Part shown: one piece after another, positions 14,040-27,925 of the stretch | How the letters are laid out: the number at the start of each line of letters is the position of its first letter | How positions within the stretch are numbered: the stretch's first letter is position 1 | Assembly (NCBI GenBank): GCA_019925105.1 | Contig: JAHGAU010000006.1 | Coordinates: forward strand, 682,001-746,000 | Direction of reading: 5' to 3' | Length of the DNA stretch: 64,000 nt | Source of the DNA: Niebla homalea | Lineage: Eukaryota > Ascomycota > Lecanoromycetes > Lecanorales > Ramalinaceae | Translations under genes and position numbers: made by a program | The notes under the pieces: generated by a model | What the model saw: the letters and a program-made list of their open reading frames with translations, nothing else | The model's database searches: none | What the model was told of the DNA's origin: nothing

Positions 14040-14745
14040 TAATTAATAAAGAAAAACGTAAATAAAAAAAATAGATATAAATGAATTATAGTTATAAAGG
14101 ATAATTAATAATAAGTTAATATAGATATATAATATAAAATTAAATAATAATTACAAAATAAAATATATATAAATTAACTATAAGCTTACGGAAGTATTAA
14201 AACTTAAGGAATCATTCTATTATAAAGATAACGATTAATATATTAATATTATTAAATACCTTAAAATAAACGTAAAATTAAAAAAGAAAAATATAATTTA
14301 ACGAATTAAATTTAATAGATAATTTATAAAATTATAGATTTGATTTAATTATTAATAAGTTACTTTACCGATATGGGAAGTTTTAAATAATATATTTAGT
14401 AAAAGAAAACTTAATATAAATACTTAAAAAAGTTTACGATAACGCAGGATACTTTTTATTAAATATTATATTAAAGAAACTACGGTATTATTATTAATAA
14501 CCGGATATAATAAAAAATATTATAAAATATATATAAGGGTACCTAGCTTATATAAAGTAGGTATACGGAAGCCGTACGGTTCCACTAAGTCCGATTAAGG
14601 TAAAAACCTTTTTTAATTTATTTAAAGCGGACTTTATTAACCTTTTTAAATAAGTATAAGGCGGTCTTTAATACGTCTTTAATATAATAAATTATGTTTT
14701 ACGATTTATATAGTTATTCTATATTATATCGATTAAAATAAAGGA
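14040..14745 (+). pseudogene. G1 integrase relic, first part
   Basis: Around 14626-14650 the frame reads ADFINLF, matching the ADFIGPF-type segment with the first catalytic Asp of gypsy integrase. Upstream sequence resembles the zinc-binding region. The gene is cut at 14750 by the mini LTR element. It resumes at 17154 with DIIIILKEYINYYL and KIFINKEIRSF (compare the DNG.EFVNKE..SF motif), and is cut again by LINE C at 17298. Confidence 0.75.
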
Positions 14746-14750
14746 TATAA

Positions 14751-14923
14751 TGTGGCGTGCTCAGTATAAAGGGTAAAATGTATGTGATATGTATGATTGT
14801 TGAGTAGGTAACTATGTGGGTGTTGCAAATATAAAGGTGCGAGTACCAAATAATACGGAATAAGGTATGCCCGCTCCGCTCCGGTATGCTAAGCCATGGA
14901 TTAACTCTGCTAATGCCCTAATA
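14751..14923. repeat. Left LTR of mini element
   Basis: A 173-bp direct repeat. The outer half keeps many TpG sites (ATGTATGTGATATGTATG), while the inner end shows C-to-T changes such as CCCTAATA in place of CCCTAACA. Confidence 0.9.
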
Positions 14924-15954
14924 ATTTGCCACCAATAAAAATTGCTTTTACATTAAGAGTGATCCATTATTAAAATTATCATAAGTACTGGTCCCGGACG
15001 TAAATATACCTTTATTAAAGGTCTAAACAAGTGTAGAAGGGAACCAATAGGGTGGTAATAGAGTATTAAGGCCTGGTAGTAGGTATAAGTTGAAAAACCG
15101 AGAAAAATCGAGAAAATCGACAGTTAAACAACCTTAAAAATTGTCTTAAACGCACCCGGTTTATAGTCGTAAATTTATAAGCTCTGAATCGCTTAAAATA
15201 ATAATCTCCGGGGTATTACCGAAATCAAGTCTATAGCCCTTTAAGCTAGGTAATATAGGTAAAAGCAGGGGTAAGGCCGGGTAACCGTAAGTTACTCCAG
15301 AAGTATATAAAGTTTACGGTAAAGGCCTAGTGTTAAAGCTATATTAGACTTGTTAAAGATAATAATATCATAAATATAATAACATAGATAATAAGCTTTA
15401 TAAGATAACGCATAATATATAGTCCAGTATATTTATAATTTATTTTTTCCTTAAATCTTAATGCTATAAGTATACGCCGTAACTTAGATACTTATTATTA
15501 AACCGTTTATAATAGAATTTATTAAAGGGTTTACGGTATAGGTAATAGATAAGTATCGATTACTTATATTTATTATAATATTATAAAGGCTTTACCCGCT
15601 ATATATAAGTATCTCTTTTCTAGTTCTTATTTTTAAAGTCGTATATTAATATTAATATTAACCCTTACTATCTTATTAAGTATTAACTTATATTATTTTT
15701 AAGCCTCGTTTTGAAGGCATTAATTAACGTATTATAAATTGATATTATCGGTAAATAAGCGGGTAAAAAAGAAGACATTATATATATAGGGTATAAATAA
15801 GACTTATAGGGTCTTCTTAACTTCTGGTATAGATTTAAATATAAGGTAATTAAGGAATCGCTTGAATTATTCGTCATTAAAGGTAAATACTACCTTACCG
15901 AAACCCATAGGGTATAAAACGTTACGTTAACGCTGAGTTAACGTTACTTAACCT
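14924..15954. other. Mini element interior, left part
   Basis: The first roughly 430 bp (14924-15350) have nearly normal CpA/TpG content, while about 15350-15900 is RIP-mutated. No coding domain was recognised. Just before the minisatellite, 15926-15961 contains spaced GTTAACG motifs that recur on the other side of the array. Confidence 0.6.
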
Positions 15955-16500
<546 letters not shown>

Positions 16501-16510
16501 GTATTTTGCC

Positions 16511-16533
16511 AAAAAAAAAAAAAAAAAAAAAAA
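16511..16533 (+). repeat. Poly(A) tract of 23 bases
   Basis: An uninterrupted A run immediately right of the minisatellite, inside the mini LTR element. It may be a slippage tract or a trace of reverse-transcribed poly(A). Confidence 0.9.
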
Positions 16534-16980
16534 GTAAAGTCTTTCTAAAGTCACTTTAACGCCGAGTTAACGTTAAGTTAACGCCAATTTAACGGTACTT
16601 TGAATTCAAAGTTACTTTAACGTAACTTTAACAGGTCTTTTAATTATAAGCCGCGTTAATTACTAGTTAACGTTACGTTCAGAACCGTAAAAGTCCCCTT
16701 AAGGTATTATTATTAATAATATCGTTATTTAACTTACTGAAAAAGACGGGTTTAAGCTCAGCTTTATTAAACCGTATTAATTATTAATTACTAGCCAGGT
16801 ATGCTAATAGTATCGGTAATAATAACCGGTAATAAAGTTATTAATAAAGAGATTCTCGTCGAGTTCACTAGGCTTATCGTGTCTTTTACGTTATCTGAAT
16901 CTAAGATCTTTATAATAATAACGTCTATACGTCTATATCGCCATAATAATTGCTACGATCTTATACTATTACTATTAAAT
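16534..16980. other. Mini element interior, right part
   Basis: GTTAACG-rich sequence at about 16555-16650 mirrors that left of the array. The remainder is moderately mutated. A 78-codon open frame at 16801-17037 runs across the right LTR boundary and is not credible as a gene. Confidence 0.5.
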
Positions 16981-17153
16981 TATGGCGTGCTTAAAATAAA
17001 GGGTAAAATATATATAATATATATGATTATTAAGTAGGTAACTATATAGGTATTGTAAATATAAAGGTACGAATACCAAGCAATACGGAACAAAGTATAC
17101 CCGCTCCGCTCCGGTATGCCAAGCCATGGATCAGCTCTGCTGATGCCCTAACA
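16981..17153. repeat. Right LTR of mini element
   Basis: A 173-bp direct repeat of 14751-14923. Here the inner (left) half is mutated (TATGGCGTGC, ATATATATAATATATATG), while the outer half keeps TATGCCAAGCCATGGATCAGC and the end CCCTAACA. Confidence 0.9.
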
Positions 17154-17369
17154 TATAATTATTATATTAAAAGAGTATATAAATTATTATTTAGAACCCG
17201 TTATAATATAAATAAATATGAAAAAGATATTCATAAATAAAGAGATAAGAAGCTTTTTTTAATTATATAATATTTAATTTATCTTTATATTAAATATTGA
17301 TTGATTGATTGATTTATATTACGGATCTAGTTAAGCTAATTCCGGCGTTTTTTATACGCGGCCTTTTAA

Positions 17370-20300
17370 CCTTATTAATAACCGTAAAAACCTGATACTT
17401 ATAACGTTAAGGTAAAAACCGGCGTTTATCAAGCTTTTACCCTTTATCCCTTAAAATAAAGGATATTAACGGCCGTTTAAAAAGTGGTAATTTATTTATA
17501 TATTTTTTATATTTTAATTCCCCTAAGAAAATCTATAATATTACGACCGTATCCTCATAGGGGTTACTTTTAAATTTATTACTTTTCCGCTTTTTTATAT
17601 ATTTACATTACCTTAATTTTACGTAGTGCCTTTAAATATTTTTATTTATATTTATATATTTAATATATATCTTTCTTATATTATTATCGTTATTAACTCT
17701 TTTAAAAACTTTTAATAAGTATTTATTATTATATCCTTACGGTTATAAAAGATGCTTTCCGGTTTATATAATTAACGTAATTAATTTCCGTTTCTTTTTT
17801 TCTTTTTTAATTAATAATAAGCCTTTTTTATAAAATTTTTAATAATTTTATTTATTTTTAAAATAAGGTTAAACTATAATAATAATCCGGTAGATATTAT
17901 AAACCTAACGGTTACCCGGATACTTTACTTCGTAAATAATATTTAATAATAATTATAAATATTAATTTTTACGATAAATTTTAACTTAACTTTTATAAAT
18001 AAAGGATAAAAATAAAAACGTATATAACGTTTTACTTTTTTATTTATACTTATATTCAGCGTTTATCCGACTTCCGGTATATATAATAAATAAGAAATAA
18101 ATTAAACCGTTCTTATCCGTCCGGAATTAAATCGTTAATACGTTATTATTTTTCTTTATAATATTATAATAATAAAGATATTTGTTAATAATCTTTTTTA
18201 TTATTAAGAATTAAATAACGATAATTTTAAGGTATAAAATCCTTATATTTTTATTAACGTTTAATTTATTTTATTATAATTTATAAAATAATTATTATAG
18301 TTTTTATTTTTTAAATCCTTTTAATCTCGGTTTCTTTTACGTTTAACGGGAGTTTCTATACATTTAAATTAACCTTTAGGATATTAATAAAATTAATTTT
18401 TTTTTAACTTATTCTTATTTTATCTTAATAAAAAAAAGGATAAGTATTTTTAATTTATTCTTTTTAACTTAAAACTTATTAAGATTTTAACGGATCCGCC
18501 CGTTTCCTATTATCGTAATTAAATATATATATTTCTTTAATTTTATTTAAATAATTATTTAATTTAATAAGATTTTAATTAATAATATAAAAATTTTAAA
18601 CTTTAATATTAGGATAAGGATTATTTTATAAATACCGTTAATTATTTTTAAATACCGGTTCTGGACTTTCTATAATATTTAGATAAATTCCTTTTTATAT
18701 TTTAAAGTATTTTTAAATATATATTAAATAGCTATAACGTATATTATAACTGGCTTTATTACGGCCTAATAAACGGTCCGGGCCTTTTATAACGTAATTC
18801 CCTATATTAATATAATAAGGTAAATAAGGCTTTTTTCTTATAAAGTTATTTTTTTTTAAACTTTTCTTATATAATCCTTTTAATTAAGTTTTTTATTTAT
18901 TTAAAGGCTAAGGATTCTAATATTGATATTTAACTTTACTATAATTTTACTTAAGTTTATTATAATTATTATATTATATAGTTTTAAACTTTTAATTATA
19001 TAAATAAACTTATATTTATATAATATAAATTAAGCTTTATAAATTCTTATTTATTAAAAATAAACTTTATAAATTTATTTTAATTCTAAATAATTTATAT
19101 ATATAAAAATATTATAAGTTAGAAAATAAACGTTATTAATAAAGTTTTTAACTTAAACCTTTTATTTTAACTTAATAAACTCTTTAATTAATAAACCATT
19201 AAAAATCAAAAATAATATAAAAGAAATAAACGATCTTTTTTAATATATAAAGGAGTATAATAAGTTTATAAGATTTTACTTTAGAATAATCCGGCTTAAT
19301 AAACTTCTTAAAGATAATCGTTTTTATTTCCTTAAACTTATATAAATAATAATTAATGTTAAAGTATATTTAAAAAAGGTAAATAAAAACCTTCTTAAAT
19401 AATAATATTATTATTAATAGGAATCTATTAAGGATTTTATTTAATCCCGGGGCTTTATTTTTTTTTAATTTATTAATCGCTTTAATTATTATATCTTATA
19501 TTATTATTTTATTTATTAATACGGGATTAAAATATATAACGTTATTAATATTATTTAAATTAACCTTTAACGGAGTGGGGAAAAATACTTTTTTAAGGGC
19601 CTTAATTTTACCGTTAAAGGTATTAATTAATATAATATCGGATTTCTGAAGGGGCGGGAATTTAAAAATAAACTTTAATTTTTTATTTTATTTTTTATTA
19701 TATTTTATTAATTTTTAAATACCATAAAATAATACCGTTAAGTTATATACCGTAAATTAAAAATATATTTACTTAACTTTTTTAATAATCTTTTTTCTTT
19801 TTAAATAACTTTTAATTAATTAAGTATTTCTTAATTTTTATATTTAAAAGCTTATTTTATTAATTTTTTCGTTTTTACGGTTATAATTATATATTTTTTA
19901 TTTTAATAAATTTTAATTCTTTAAGAAAGCTTTATTATTAAATTTATTTTATTAATTATTTTATTTAATACTTTTATTATTTACTTTATAAAAAAATTAA
20001 TCCGGTTTTTATTATTTAATTAAGGGAGGTCCGTAAATTATATTATTATTTCCTCCGTTTTTATATAAATCTTTATTATTTTAACCGTTTTTTATGCTTT
20101 CTTTACCGGTAATAATAAGGTTATATTAATAATTTAATTTAAAGTTATTTATATTAATATATAATTTAAGTTATATTTTAAGTTTTTTCGTAATTTATAT
20201 ATTATAATTATACCTGCAATTTTTTCCGTATTAAAGGTTAAATTAATTATTATTTTAAACTTATAACTTTTTTACGTAATAGTTTTTTAAAATATTAATA

Positions 20301-20950
20301 ATAAAAAATTAACTTAAATATTAACTATTAATAAGTCGTTTAATTTAACGTAATTTATTATATATTCTTTTTTATTCTATATATAATAATATAGGTTAAA
20401 GTCTTTAAATAATATATATTTATTTAAAGTAATTAAAAAATTTTTAAATAATAATATTATAAATAATCCTTTTTTATTGATTAACGGCGGGTTATATATA
20501 TTATAAATATTAAAATCGCCTTTTAAGTCCTTTTCCTTTATAATACGGAGTATATAAAGGTTTTTATTATAATAAATAATATCTTAATTATTTATATTAA
20601 ACCGTTTATTTATAAAAAAGTAGATTTTAATTATTTTATCCCCTTTAAAGGTTAAATAAAACCCTTTTTTTAAGTTAATAAATAAATATATATATGAATT
20701 ATATAATAATTTTTATATTATTATAATATTAACGTTTTTAACTTTTTTAAATTTAAATATTAATATTATTATTTTAATTCCTTTATTACGGACGTTATAT
20801 TATATTATTTTTAAAAGCGTTAATATATTATATATTAACCTTTATAAAAGCTTTTTTATTTATATTTATTTAGGTTATAAATTTTTTATTAAAGTTAAAC
20901 GTTTTTTAACTTAATACCTTTTTGGTTATTATTAAAAACGTAAGATAGCC
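17370..20950 (-). pseudogene. LINE C ORF2 relic (endonuclease/RT)
   Basis: Collinear with LINE D and LINE E along its length, and in reverse orientation with LINE A ORF2. The region at 20280-20470 matches the endonuclease part that is interrupted by the SINE-like element in LINE D, and gave the pre-insertion sequence there. It is saturated with TAA/TAG on the minus strand. Confidence 0.75.
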
Positions 20951-20959
20951 AACCCTTAA

Positions 20960-22732
20960 AATTAAGATTATAAAAAGCTTTTTTTTTCTTTATTTTATCC
21001 GTTACCGTTATTTATTTTTTATTATTTAATTAATTAAGTTTACGTTTTAAGGTTACTTTTAATTAATCCGTTAAATTAATTCCGTACGTATTATATCATT
21101 AGATTTTTATAGTTATCTAAGTCTTTTTACGTTTAATTTCTTTAACTTTTATTATATATTTAAAATTCTATATTAAATATCTTTCCTTATTATACGTAAC
21201 GTATTTAAATACGTTTTTTAAAACTTTTTTAATTATTAACTTTATATACTTATAAATATTATAACCTTTAACGTAAATTATATATTTTATAATATTAAGG
21301 TATTTTATAATAATATATTTATAATTTTAATATTTAAAATATTAATAAATATCTGCCGTTTTATTTTATAATTAAATTATTTTAAGTAATCCTTTTTAAT
21401 AATTTTTTTATTTAAAACGTTATTATATATTTTTATTAACGTTACGTTTAATATAATAATAAAATATTTCTTTATACGTTTTAAAAAATTAAGTTTTTTT
21501 ATTATTAAAGGAAACTTATAATTAATAATTTTAAACTTTAAATAAAAAACTATATTCTTTTTTTTTTTTTATATTTTTTAATATAATTTTTTTTCGGTTT
21601 TTATAAAACGTAATAAATATATTTTATCCACTATAACGGTAAATAATTACTTTAAAATTTTAATTAATTTATATTCTTCTTTATTAATTTAAACCTTAAA
21701 TCTCTTTAAGCTTTTTTTTATTTTTAACGACGTTATATTAAGAAAAATATTTTTACTTTATAGTTTATATATTACGATAATTTATTTTATTAATAATTCC
21801 GTTATTATTTTAAAAATCTTTATTAATTATAACGGGTTTATTTCCGTAATTATATTCTTCTTTTTATTATTAAATAGGCGAACCGTTATTATCTTCATTT
21901 TCTTTAATATAGTTACTTTTTCCTTTATTATCCCCTTATTTTTTACCGTGGGTACTTTTTTTATTATTTTTATTACCCAACTTTTTCTCGCTTAAGAAAT
22001 TATTGCCTTTATATTTTCGCTTTATACCCTTAATTTTAAACTGTTGTTTTTACCCTTTATTAATGTTTTTATTCCCGCCCCTTAAAAGCCCCGTAAATGC
22101 TCCGTTTTCCTTAATTTTACCCCTATTTTTATATAAAAGTCTTTTATATTTTTTAATTTAATCTATAATATTAATTAAATTTCTAACGTAATATCCTTTT
22201 ATTTTATTATAAGAAGTCTTTTTAGGGCTTTTATTATTTTTCTTATTACCCTTTTACCCTTATTTACCGGGCGATATATTATTTCCGTTCCTTATTTTTA
22301 ATCCTTTAAAGTTTTATTTTTCTTATTAGCTTTATTTCTTTTTTATATACTTTTAATAATACTTTTACTATAATCTTCCCGCCTTTTTTTTCCGTTTATA
22401 CTTTTTATTATTAATATTATACCGGTTTTTTTATCTTTTTATTTACTTATTATTTCCGTATTATTATTACGTATTTTACGCGCTTTAATATACGTATTTT
22501 ATTAATTTTAATTCCTTTATTTATTTTAAGCGTTATCCGGCTTATTATTATTATATTATCCGTATATATTATCGTCGTTTCTATTAATATAAGTTATTTA
22601 CCCGTTTATTACTTTATTCTTAATTATTATATTACTTTTATTTATCACATTTAATATACTTCCCTTATTATTATTAGAGCTATATATATACGTATCGTTT
22701 TAGACCTCTAGGGTCCCTTTGTTCGTCGCCAT
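20960..22732 (-). pseudogene. LINE C ORF1 relic
   Basis: It starts ATGGCGACGAACAAAGGG on the minus strand at 22732, identical to LINE A for the first codons, then decays by RIP. The length is estimated from LINE A; the 3' boundary is approximate. Confidence 0.7.
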
Positions 22733-22788
22733 TTTCCAACTTCTTTTTAACTTCTTACAATAATATAGAAAGTTCTTATATTAAATAT

Positions 22789-23330
22789 AATATATAAAAT
22801 AATAAGTATAATAAAGTTTAATAACCAGATTTAATAAAACGTAATAAAAAAATATAAACGTAATAAAAATATAATTAAATATAAGCAAGAAGATTAATAA
22901 TATTAAGTATTAACTTAAAATATATTAAATATTTAAAATACGCTTTTATTAATATTTTCTTTAAGGTTAAGTTAAATATAATATATAAGTAAAACGTAAT
23001 TAAGTTAAAAGTTAAAATATATATTATCAAAAGAATAATACCCTTTTTAAAAGAAGCAATGTATAAAGTTATTTAAGGATTTATAATAAACCGGGTAAAT
23101 ATTAAAGAAAAGTTATAAAAAAAGTTAAACGTAATAAAAGACCGATAAAAAAAAGTTATAATAAAGGAGTATAAAGTTAAAACCCGTTAAAAAAAAGGGT
23201 AGTTAATTATATATCAAAATCCTACCCTTAATCTTAAGAAACTTAAACCCCGCTAGGTCGGACTATTTATTATTAAAAGCTTTATAAAAGAATATAAAGC
23301 TTTATATATATTAAAAAGGATAAATAAAAT
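22789..23330 (+). pseudogene. G1 integrase relic, C-terminal part
   Basis: The reading resumes after LINE C with integrase-like sequence. Around 23240-23330 it has a segment resembling the PRW.GPY.I...Y stretch found near the C-terminus of gypsy polyproteins (chromovirus-like), then YLKISDSLKLK. The frame is interrupted by many stops. Confidence 0.6.
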
Positions 23331-26300
23331 TTTTAGATTTAATTTATTTTATAGGAATTATCTTAAAATATTTATATTACGTATTAGATATCTTAAAATT
23401 TCCGATAGTTTAAAACTAAAAATAATAAAGAAAATTAAATTTTAACGGGTATAAATAAAGAACGTTTTAATCTTCTAGAAACCGTTATAATTATTAATAA
23501 TACGATTTAAAAGGAAAATATACATATGAATAATATAACGTTATTTCCTTTATATTTTTATTTTATTCATTTTTATATTTTTATATATTAAAGATTTTAA
23601 GAAAATACGGATTCAAAAATATTTATAAAAAAAAAGGGGGAAGAAAAGGAATAAATAATTACTTAAGTAAATATAATTAAAAATGAAAAACTAAAAAAGG
23701 GAAGTAAAAATATAAGAAAGATTCTAAAAAGATAAATATAAATAAAAAATATTAAGCTTTTAGCCCCTTATTTATAATCTTTTATTTATTATATTATAAG
23801 CTATAAAATTATAACACTATAAAAATTTATAATTATTTATAATTAAAAATATTTCCTTAAAGAAAAGAGAAAGTATATTAAAAATAATATATAAATAAAA
23901 GTATAATTAAGTATTAAGGTTATATATTAAAAATTCTATTTAAAAGGGTAGGGTTCCTATAATTTATAAGTTTAAATATTAAATGTATTATAGATATTAT
24001 TTTAAGGATACGGATAAAGTATATTATTAATATGTAAATAAAATCATTCTAAATAACGGGTAACTAAAACCTTAATTGCGTTCTTAAAATAGGTAATTAA
24101 ACTTAATATTATCCTTTATTACGGTAATTATAAGGCATAAAACCGTATTAATTATTTTACCTTAAGAGTAAAGACGGAAATAAAATAGGAGGACCGGTAT
24201 ATATATAAAGACGTAACCTAAAATCAAAATAACCCGTTATTAAAGAGGCGACCCGACGAATAAGCTTAATAATATAATTAATAAAATTAATAAAATAACT
24301 TAAAAACTAATTAAGGCTTTAATCCGCAAATAGCTATATATATACTCTTTCGGTAAAGCGTATATTAAAATTAAAACTATAATAATATTCCTAATAACTA
24401 TAATCTGAAGTTAAAGTTAAATAATATAAGTTATACGTAATAAGCTTAAAAATAATCCGGAATATAAAGTTTATTAAGGTTATTAATATAGAATTAAAGA
24501 GGGATATAAACCTCTCTTTAAAGTATAATTATATTACCTATAAAAATAGCTTTAACCGAGAACGGTTAAAGAACCGTATTTAAGTTAAAAACTTTAAAAA
24601 CTATTATATATACGGGGATAAAATAAAAGGAGAAGCTTATTAAGGGAAAAATACTTATAAAGATACGGGTAAGGGCTATTATATATATATAGCGTAAGTA
24701 ACGGACTTAAAAGGAAAAGGAGTTAATAAAGGAACCCGGGCAAACATATTATTTAAATAAAAAATTAATTAATAATTACTTTATATATAATAAGGAAAGA
24801 GAACTTATTAAGGTTAAGATTATTAAAATGTAAGTTAAAGATATCCTTAATTAAATTTAAGTCGGATAAATAATAGTATTTCTTCTTAAATAACCGTTTA
24901 CGTAATTCCGTTAAGGTATTAATCTTTAAAAAGGACGGGCTATATTTTATACGAGCCCTCCCACGTTAATTAAACTCGTATAATTAAAATAAACCGTCGA
25001 TACCGGTAGGGCTAAATTAACGTAAGGATAATTAATATATTTAAATTAAGGGGGTTAATTAAATAAACGGGTAAGAAGAAAATGATATAAATGGTTAAAT
25101 TAATTAAGCGGAAGGTAAAGGAGATAAATAAAATAACCGGGATTATTAAAGTAATTAAGTAATAGAACAAAATAACTAAAGATTAAAAGTAGGTTATAAT
25201 AATAAAAATTGGGTATTAAATATAAAAAATGAAAAAAGGGTATTTATTAAGGTTATAATTATTAAGTTAATTATAAATTATAATTAACTATAAAGTACGT
25301 ACGATTTCTTATATTAAACTTATAATTAATATTAGGATTAAAGGGTATATAGTATATTAAAGAAAAAGCGTTTTTTGAAATTATATTTTAATATTAAAAA
25401 TCTATAAAAAGGAATTAACGATAGTTAATTAAAAACCGAATTAATTTATATATATTTAGATAAAAACTATAATCGCCCAGCCGGTATTTAAAGATATAAT
25501 TTAAATAAACATTATTTAATAAACCTTGAATATAGCGGTAATTAATAAAAATAAAATAATAATTACCGTTAATTTATTAATATCTAATATATACCCGGGC
25601 CCCGGTACGTATATAAAAGGCGTAAACTTAAATAAATATTATAAGAAGCTCTTAAAAGTAAGAAAATTAAAATAAATTAAGATTATAAAGAACCGTAAGG
25701 TATAACTTTAAATATATTAATTAGTTATTAAATAAATAAACTTTTATAATAATAGGAATACATTTATTTAATTTAATAAAATTAATAATGAAGATATACC
25801 TATTAAAGTATAAGGATATAATTAACGTAATTACTATAGATATAATTAAAAAATCCTATATAAAATTCTAAAGACTATAAGTAAGTTAATGTAAATATAA
25901 GATAAACAAGGAATATTAAGGTTATTAATTTATATATACTCTTAAAGGGATAATTAATAGTTAAATATAAGATTAAATTAAATTTAAGATAAGTTAATAT
26001 AAGCATAAAAGGAATTGGAGATTAAATAAATTAAAGAAGTAAGGAAATTTAAAGGAATAAAAGAAAATAAAGAAAACGGATAAATAAAAAGGATAAAGTA
26101 AATAACTCCGCGGTAAAATCAGTAAATAAGTAAATAATTAAACTTTATTATTAACGTTTTATTTACTGACGGAACCGGTTAAAAAAAACTTAATAAATAT
26201 AATAAGCAATATTATTACGTTTAAAAGGAACCTTTTTAATATACCTTCCAGAAATGCTTATATCGGGACGATTATACGTAAAATATTAAAAGAATATAAA

Positions 26301-27028
26301 AACGTAATTTATTTATAAGTAAATATAGCCCCGAAGGTACTTAATATACTAGTTAATTAAGGGAAAAGTATATAAGCAGATAAAAGTAGATATTAAAAGT
26401 TATATTAAAAAGTATGCCTTCAGTAAACGTTATTAAGTATAGTATTAAGCGTTAATAAAGTCCATATAAAGGCCAGAGAAATACCTGAAAATTAACAACC
26501 GATTTTTTTATTATTATTTTTTCTTTCTTCTTTTCCTTTACTTTCTTAACGGATAAATTATTATACCCCCTTAATATCTCCCCGAGATAATATAACGAAC
26601 CAGCATAGAGACAGTATTTATAAATAAATAAATAATTCAAATAAAGCTTACTTAATAACCTCCTTAAGACGTACTTAACGTTACGTAACGGACCTATGTA
26701 AGATATACTTATTAATAATAAAACCAAAAAAGTAAAAAGAAACACCAGAAATATATAAATAGAGGAATAAAATAAAAAATAACCGGTTATAAATCCAATC
26801 CTTATAAAGGGCGGTATTTATGATCTTTTAATAAGCGGAGTAGGACGCGTTATACCTTTAAGCGGACTAAGCGTATTATACTTAAGGAAGATATAAATAC
26901 GGATAACCTGAACTTTAAGATGGATAGATATAAAGTACCAAGGTTACCGTTATTAATAAGTTAAAATAATAAGAAAAGGTTAGCCTTAAAAAAATTAAGT
27001 CTTAATATTCTTATTTATTATTACCAAA
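23331..27028. other. Unassigned RIP-mutated DNA, probably element 3' regions
   Basis: No gene family was recognised over this 3.7 kb. A purine run at about 23620-23650 (AAAAAAAAAGGGGGAAGAAAAGG) could be the G1 polypurine tract, but no matching LTR follows. The segment 24560-24740 has long stop-poor stretches without recognisable motifs. A 97-codon minus-strand open frame at 26452-26745 is hydrophobic and low in complexity, and I see no reason to call it a gene. Confidence 0.5.
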
Positions 27029-27033
27029 TAAGA

Positions 27034-27186
27034 TGTTAGGGACTCAGCAGAGCTGATCCTTATCGCGGAACGGGTTCCGCATTGCTTGGCACCCGCACTC
27101 ACTATACATAGCTCACCACCATGCACCTAGATACTTAACAATCATACATATCACATACATTTTTACCCTTTATACTGCACGCCACA
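27034..27186 (-). mobile_element. Solo LTR of the mini LTR family
   Basis: 153 bp whose reverse complement starts TGTGGCGTGCAGTATAAAGGG and ends CCCTAACA, homologous to the LTRs at 14751 and 16981 but about 20 bp shorter. It is flanked by the 5-bp duplication TAAGA at 27029-27033 and 27187-27191. CpA/TpG content is almost normal, so it escaped RIP. Confidence 0.88.
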
Positions 27187-27191
27187 TAAGA

Positions 27192-27301
27192 CTTAAGCAT
27201 AAGGCTATAAAAAAAGTAAATAAATATATATATACATAATATTAAAAAATAAAAATATTTATTAATAATATATAATATTAAAAAAGTAAATTTTATTATA
27301 A
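27192..27301. other. AT-rich spacer between two solo LTRs
   Basis: About 110 bp of A/T-rich mutated sequence. No feature was recognised; it is the target DNA into which both solo LTRs inserted. Confidence 0.5.
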
Positions 27302-27306
27302 AGGGA

Positions 27307-27471
27307 TGTCAGGGTACTGGAGTAGGTAGGTCCTAGTAATGAATGAAATAATAGCTATGGTGGTGTCTATGGTACAGGATGCACCCACCATATAAGTGTA
27401 AGTGTTAAGGAGCTAGTACTCATGGGGTAAGTAGGCCGAGCCTAGGAGCAAGGCCTGCTGGAACCATGACA
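27307..27471. mobile_element. Solo LTR, second family
   Basis: 165 bp starting TGTCAGGGTACTGGAG and ending ACCATGACA, flanked by the 5-bp duplication AGGGA at 27302-27306 and 27472-27476. It has normal base composition within mutated DNA. The first bases resemble the reverse complement of the LTRs of the mini element at 31743 (TGTCAGGTACTGAGAG), so the two may be related. No second copy is in the window. Confidence 0.8.
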
Positions 27472-27667
27472 AGGGAGCAGAAATAAGTTATTACCATATT
27501 GATAGCTTTCTAACTTTTATACTTATAATAATTTAAATTATCAGAAAAATATTATAAGCGGTATATATATAATTAAAATATAAATAAATAAATATAATAT
27601 AATCTAAAGTATAATAATATTAAAAGCAATACCTTATTATAAAGAGAGTTAAAAAAAAAGGAAAACA

Positions 27668-27925
27668 TAAAAAATATTAAACTTACGGATAAGTATATAA
27701 AAGAATAAAAAATATTAAAAGGGCAGATTAAGGGTAAAATCGATTTATATATACTTTAAAAAGGAAAGGTATAACGGATTACCATAATAAGAGACTTATA
27801 TTTTACCAACTTATATAAGGGCTGCGGCCCATCTTCAATTATACTTTATTGTTATTTGCTATTTCATTACTTTTGCTCTTTCATTCCTTCCTATGATTTC
27901 TAATTCTTTAAAATAATAAAGCTTT
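27668..27925 (+). repeat. Repeat R3, copy 1 (probable LTR)
   Basis: Matches 55507-55760 in the same orientation with mostly C/T and G/A differences. It is preceded by a purine-rich run (AAAAAAAAAGGAAAACA) that corresponds to GGAAAGGGGGAGAATA at copy 2, which looks like a polypurine tract, so R3 is probably a 3' LTR. The right part (27815-27905) keeps CpA/TpG while the left part is mutated. Its right boundary is uncertain. Confidence 0.6.

Larger units (their letters stand above)
9420..14745 (+). mobile_element. Ty3/gypsy element G1, gag-pol portion
   Basis: RIP-mutated gypsy sequence continuing from the left of LINE A. Recognisable in order are a protease C-terminus near 11065-11100, RNase H at about 13470-13800, and the integrase zinc-binding region and start of the catalytic core at about 14040-14745. 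The order PR, (RT), RH, INT identifies Ty3/gypsy (Metaviridae) rather than copia. Reverse transcriptase should lie at about 11900-13300 but is too decayed for me to place motifs. The element is interrupted by LINE A, the mini LTR element at 14751 and LINE C. No LTR pair was identified. Confidence 0.75.
17298..22775 (-). mobile_element. LINE C, full-length non-LTR retrotransposon
   Basis: A minus-strand LINE of 5.48 kb flanked by the 13-bp duplication TTATATTAAATAT at 17285-17297 and 22776-22788. The TGAT-repeat tail is at 17298-17315 and the ORF1 start (read as CAT on the plus strand) at 22732, with a 43-bp leader. It is inserted into the G1 integrase, which resumes at 22789. It is about 0.3 kb shorter than LINEs A, B and D, so it carries internal deletions. 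Both frames are dead. Confidence 0.92.

Noticed and set aside
14040..14745. Copia-type element for G1
   Set aside because: RNase H precedes integrase on the same strand, which is the gypsy order; in copia integrase precedes RT.
15683..15877. 64-codon minus-strand open frame inside the mini element
   Set aside because: No motif and no homologue in the other members of the family; it is too short and compositionally ordinary.
26452..26745. 97-codon minus-strand open frame with hydrophobic N-terminus
   Set aside because: Composition is that of AT-rich mutated DNA (L, Y, I, K), with no recognisable domain, no neighbouring gene and no clear intron or regulatory signals.
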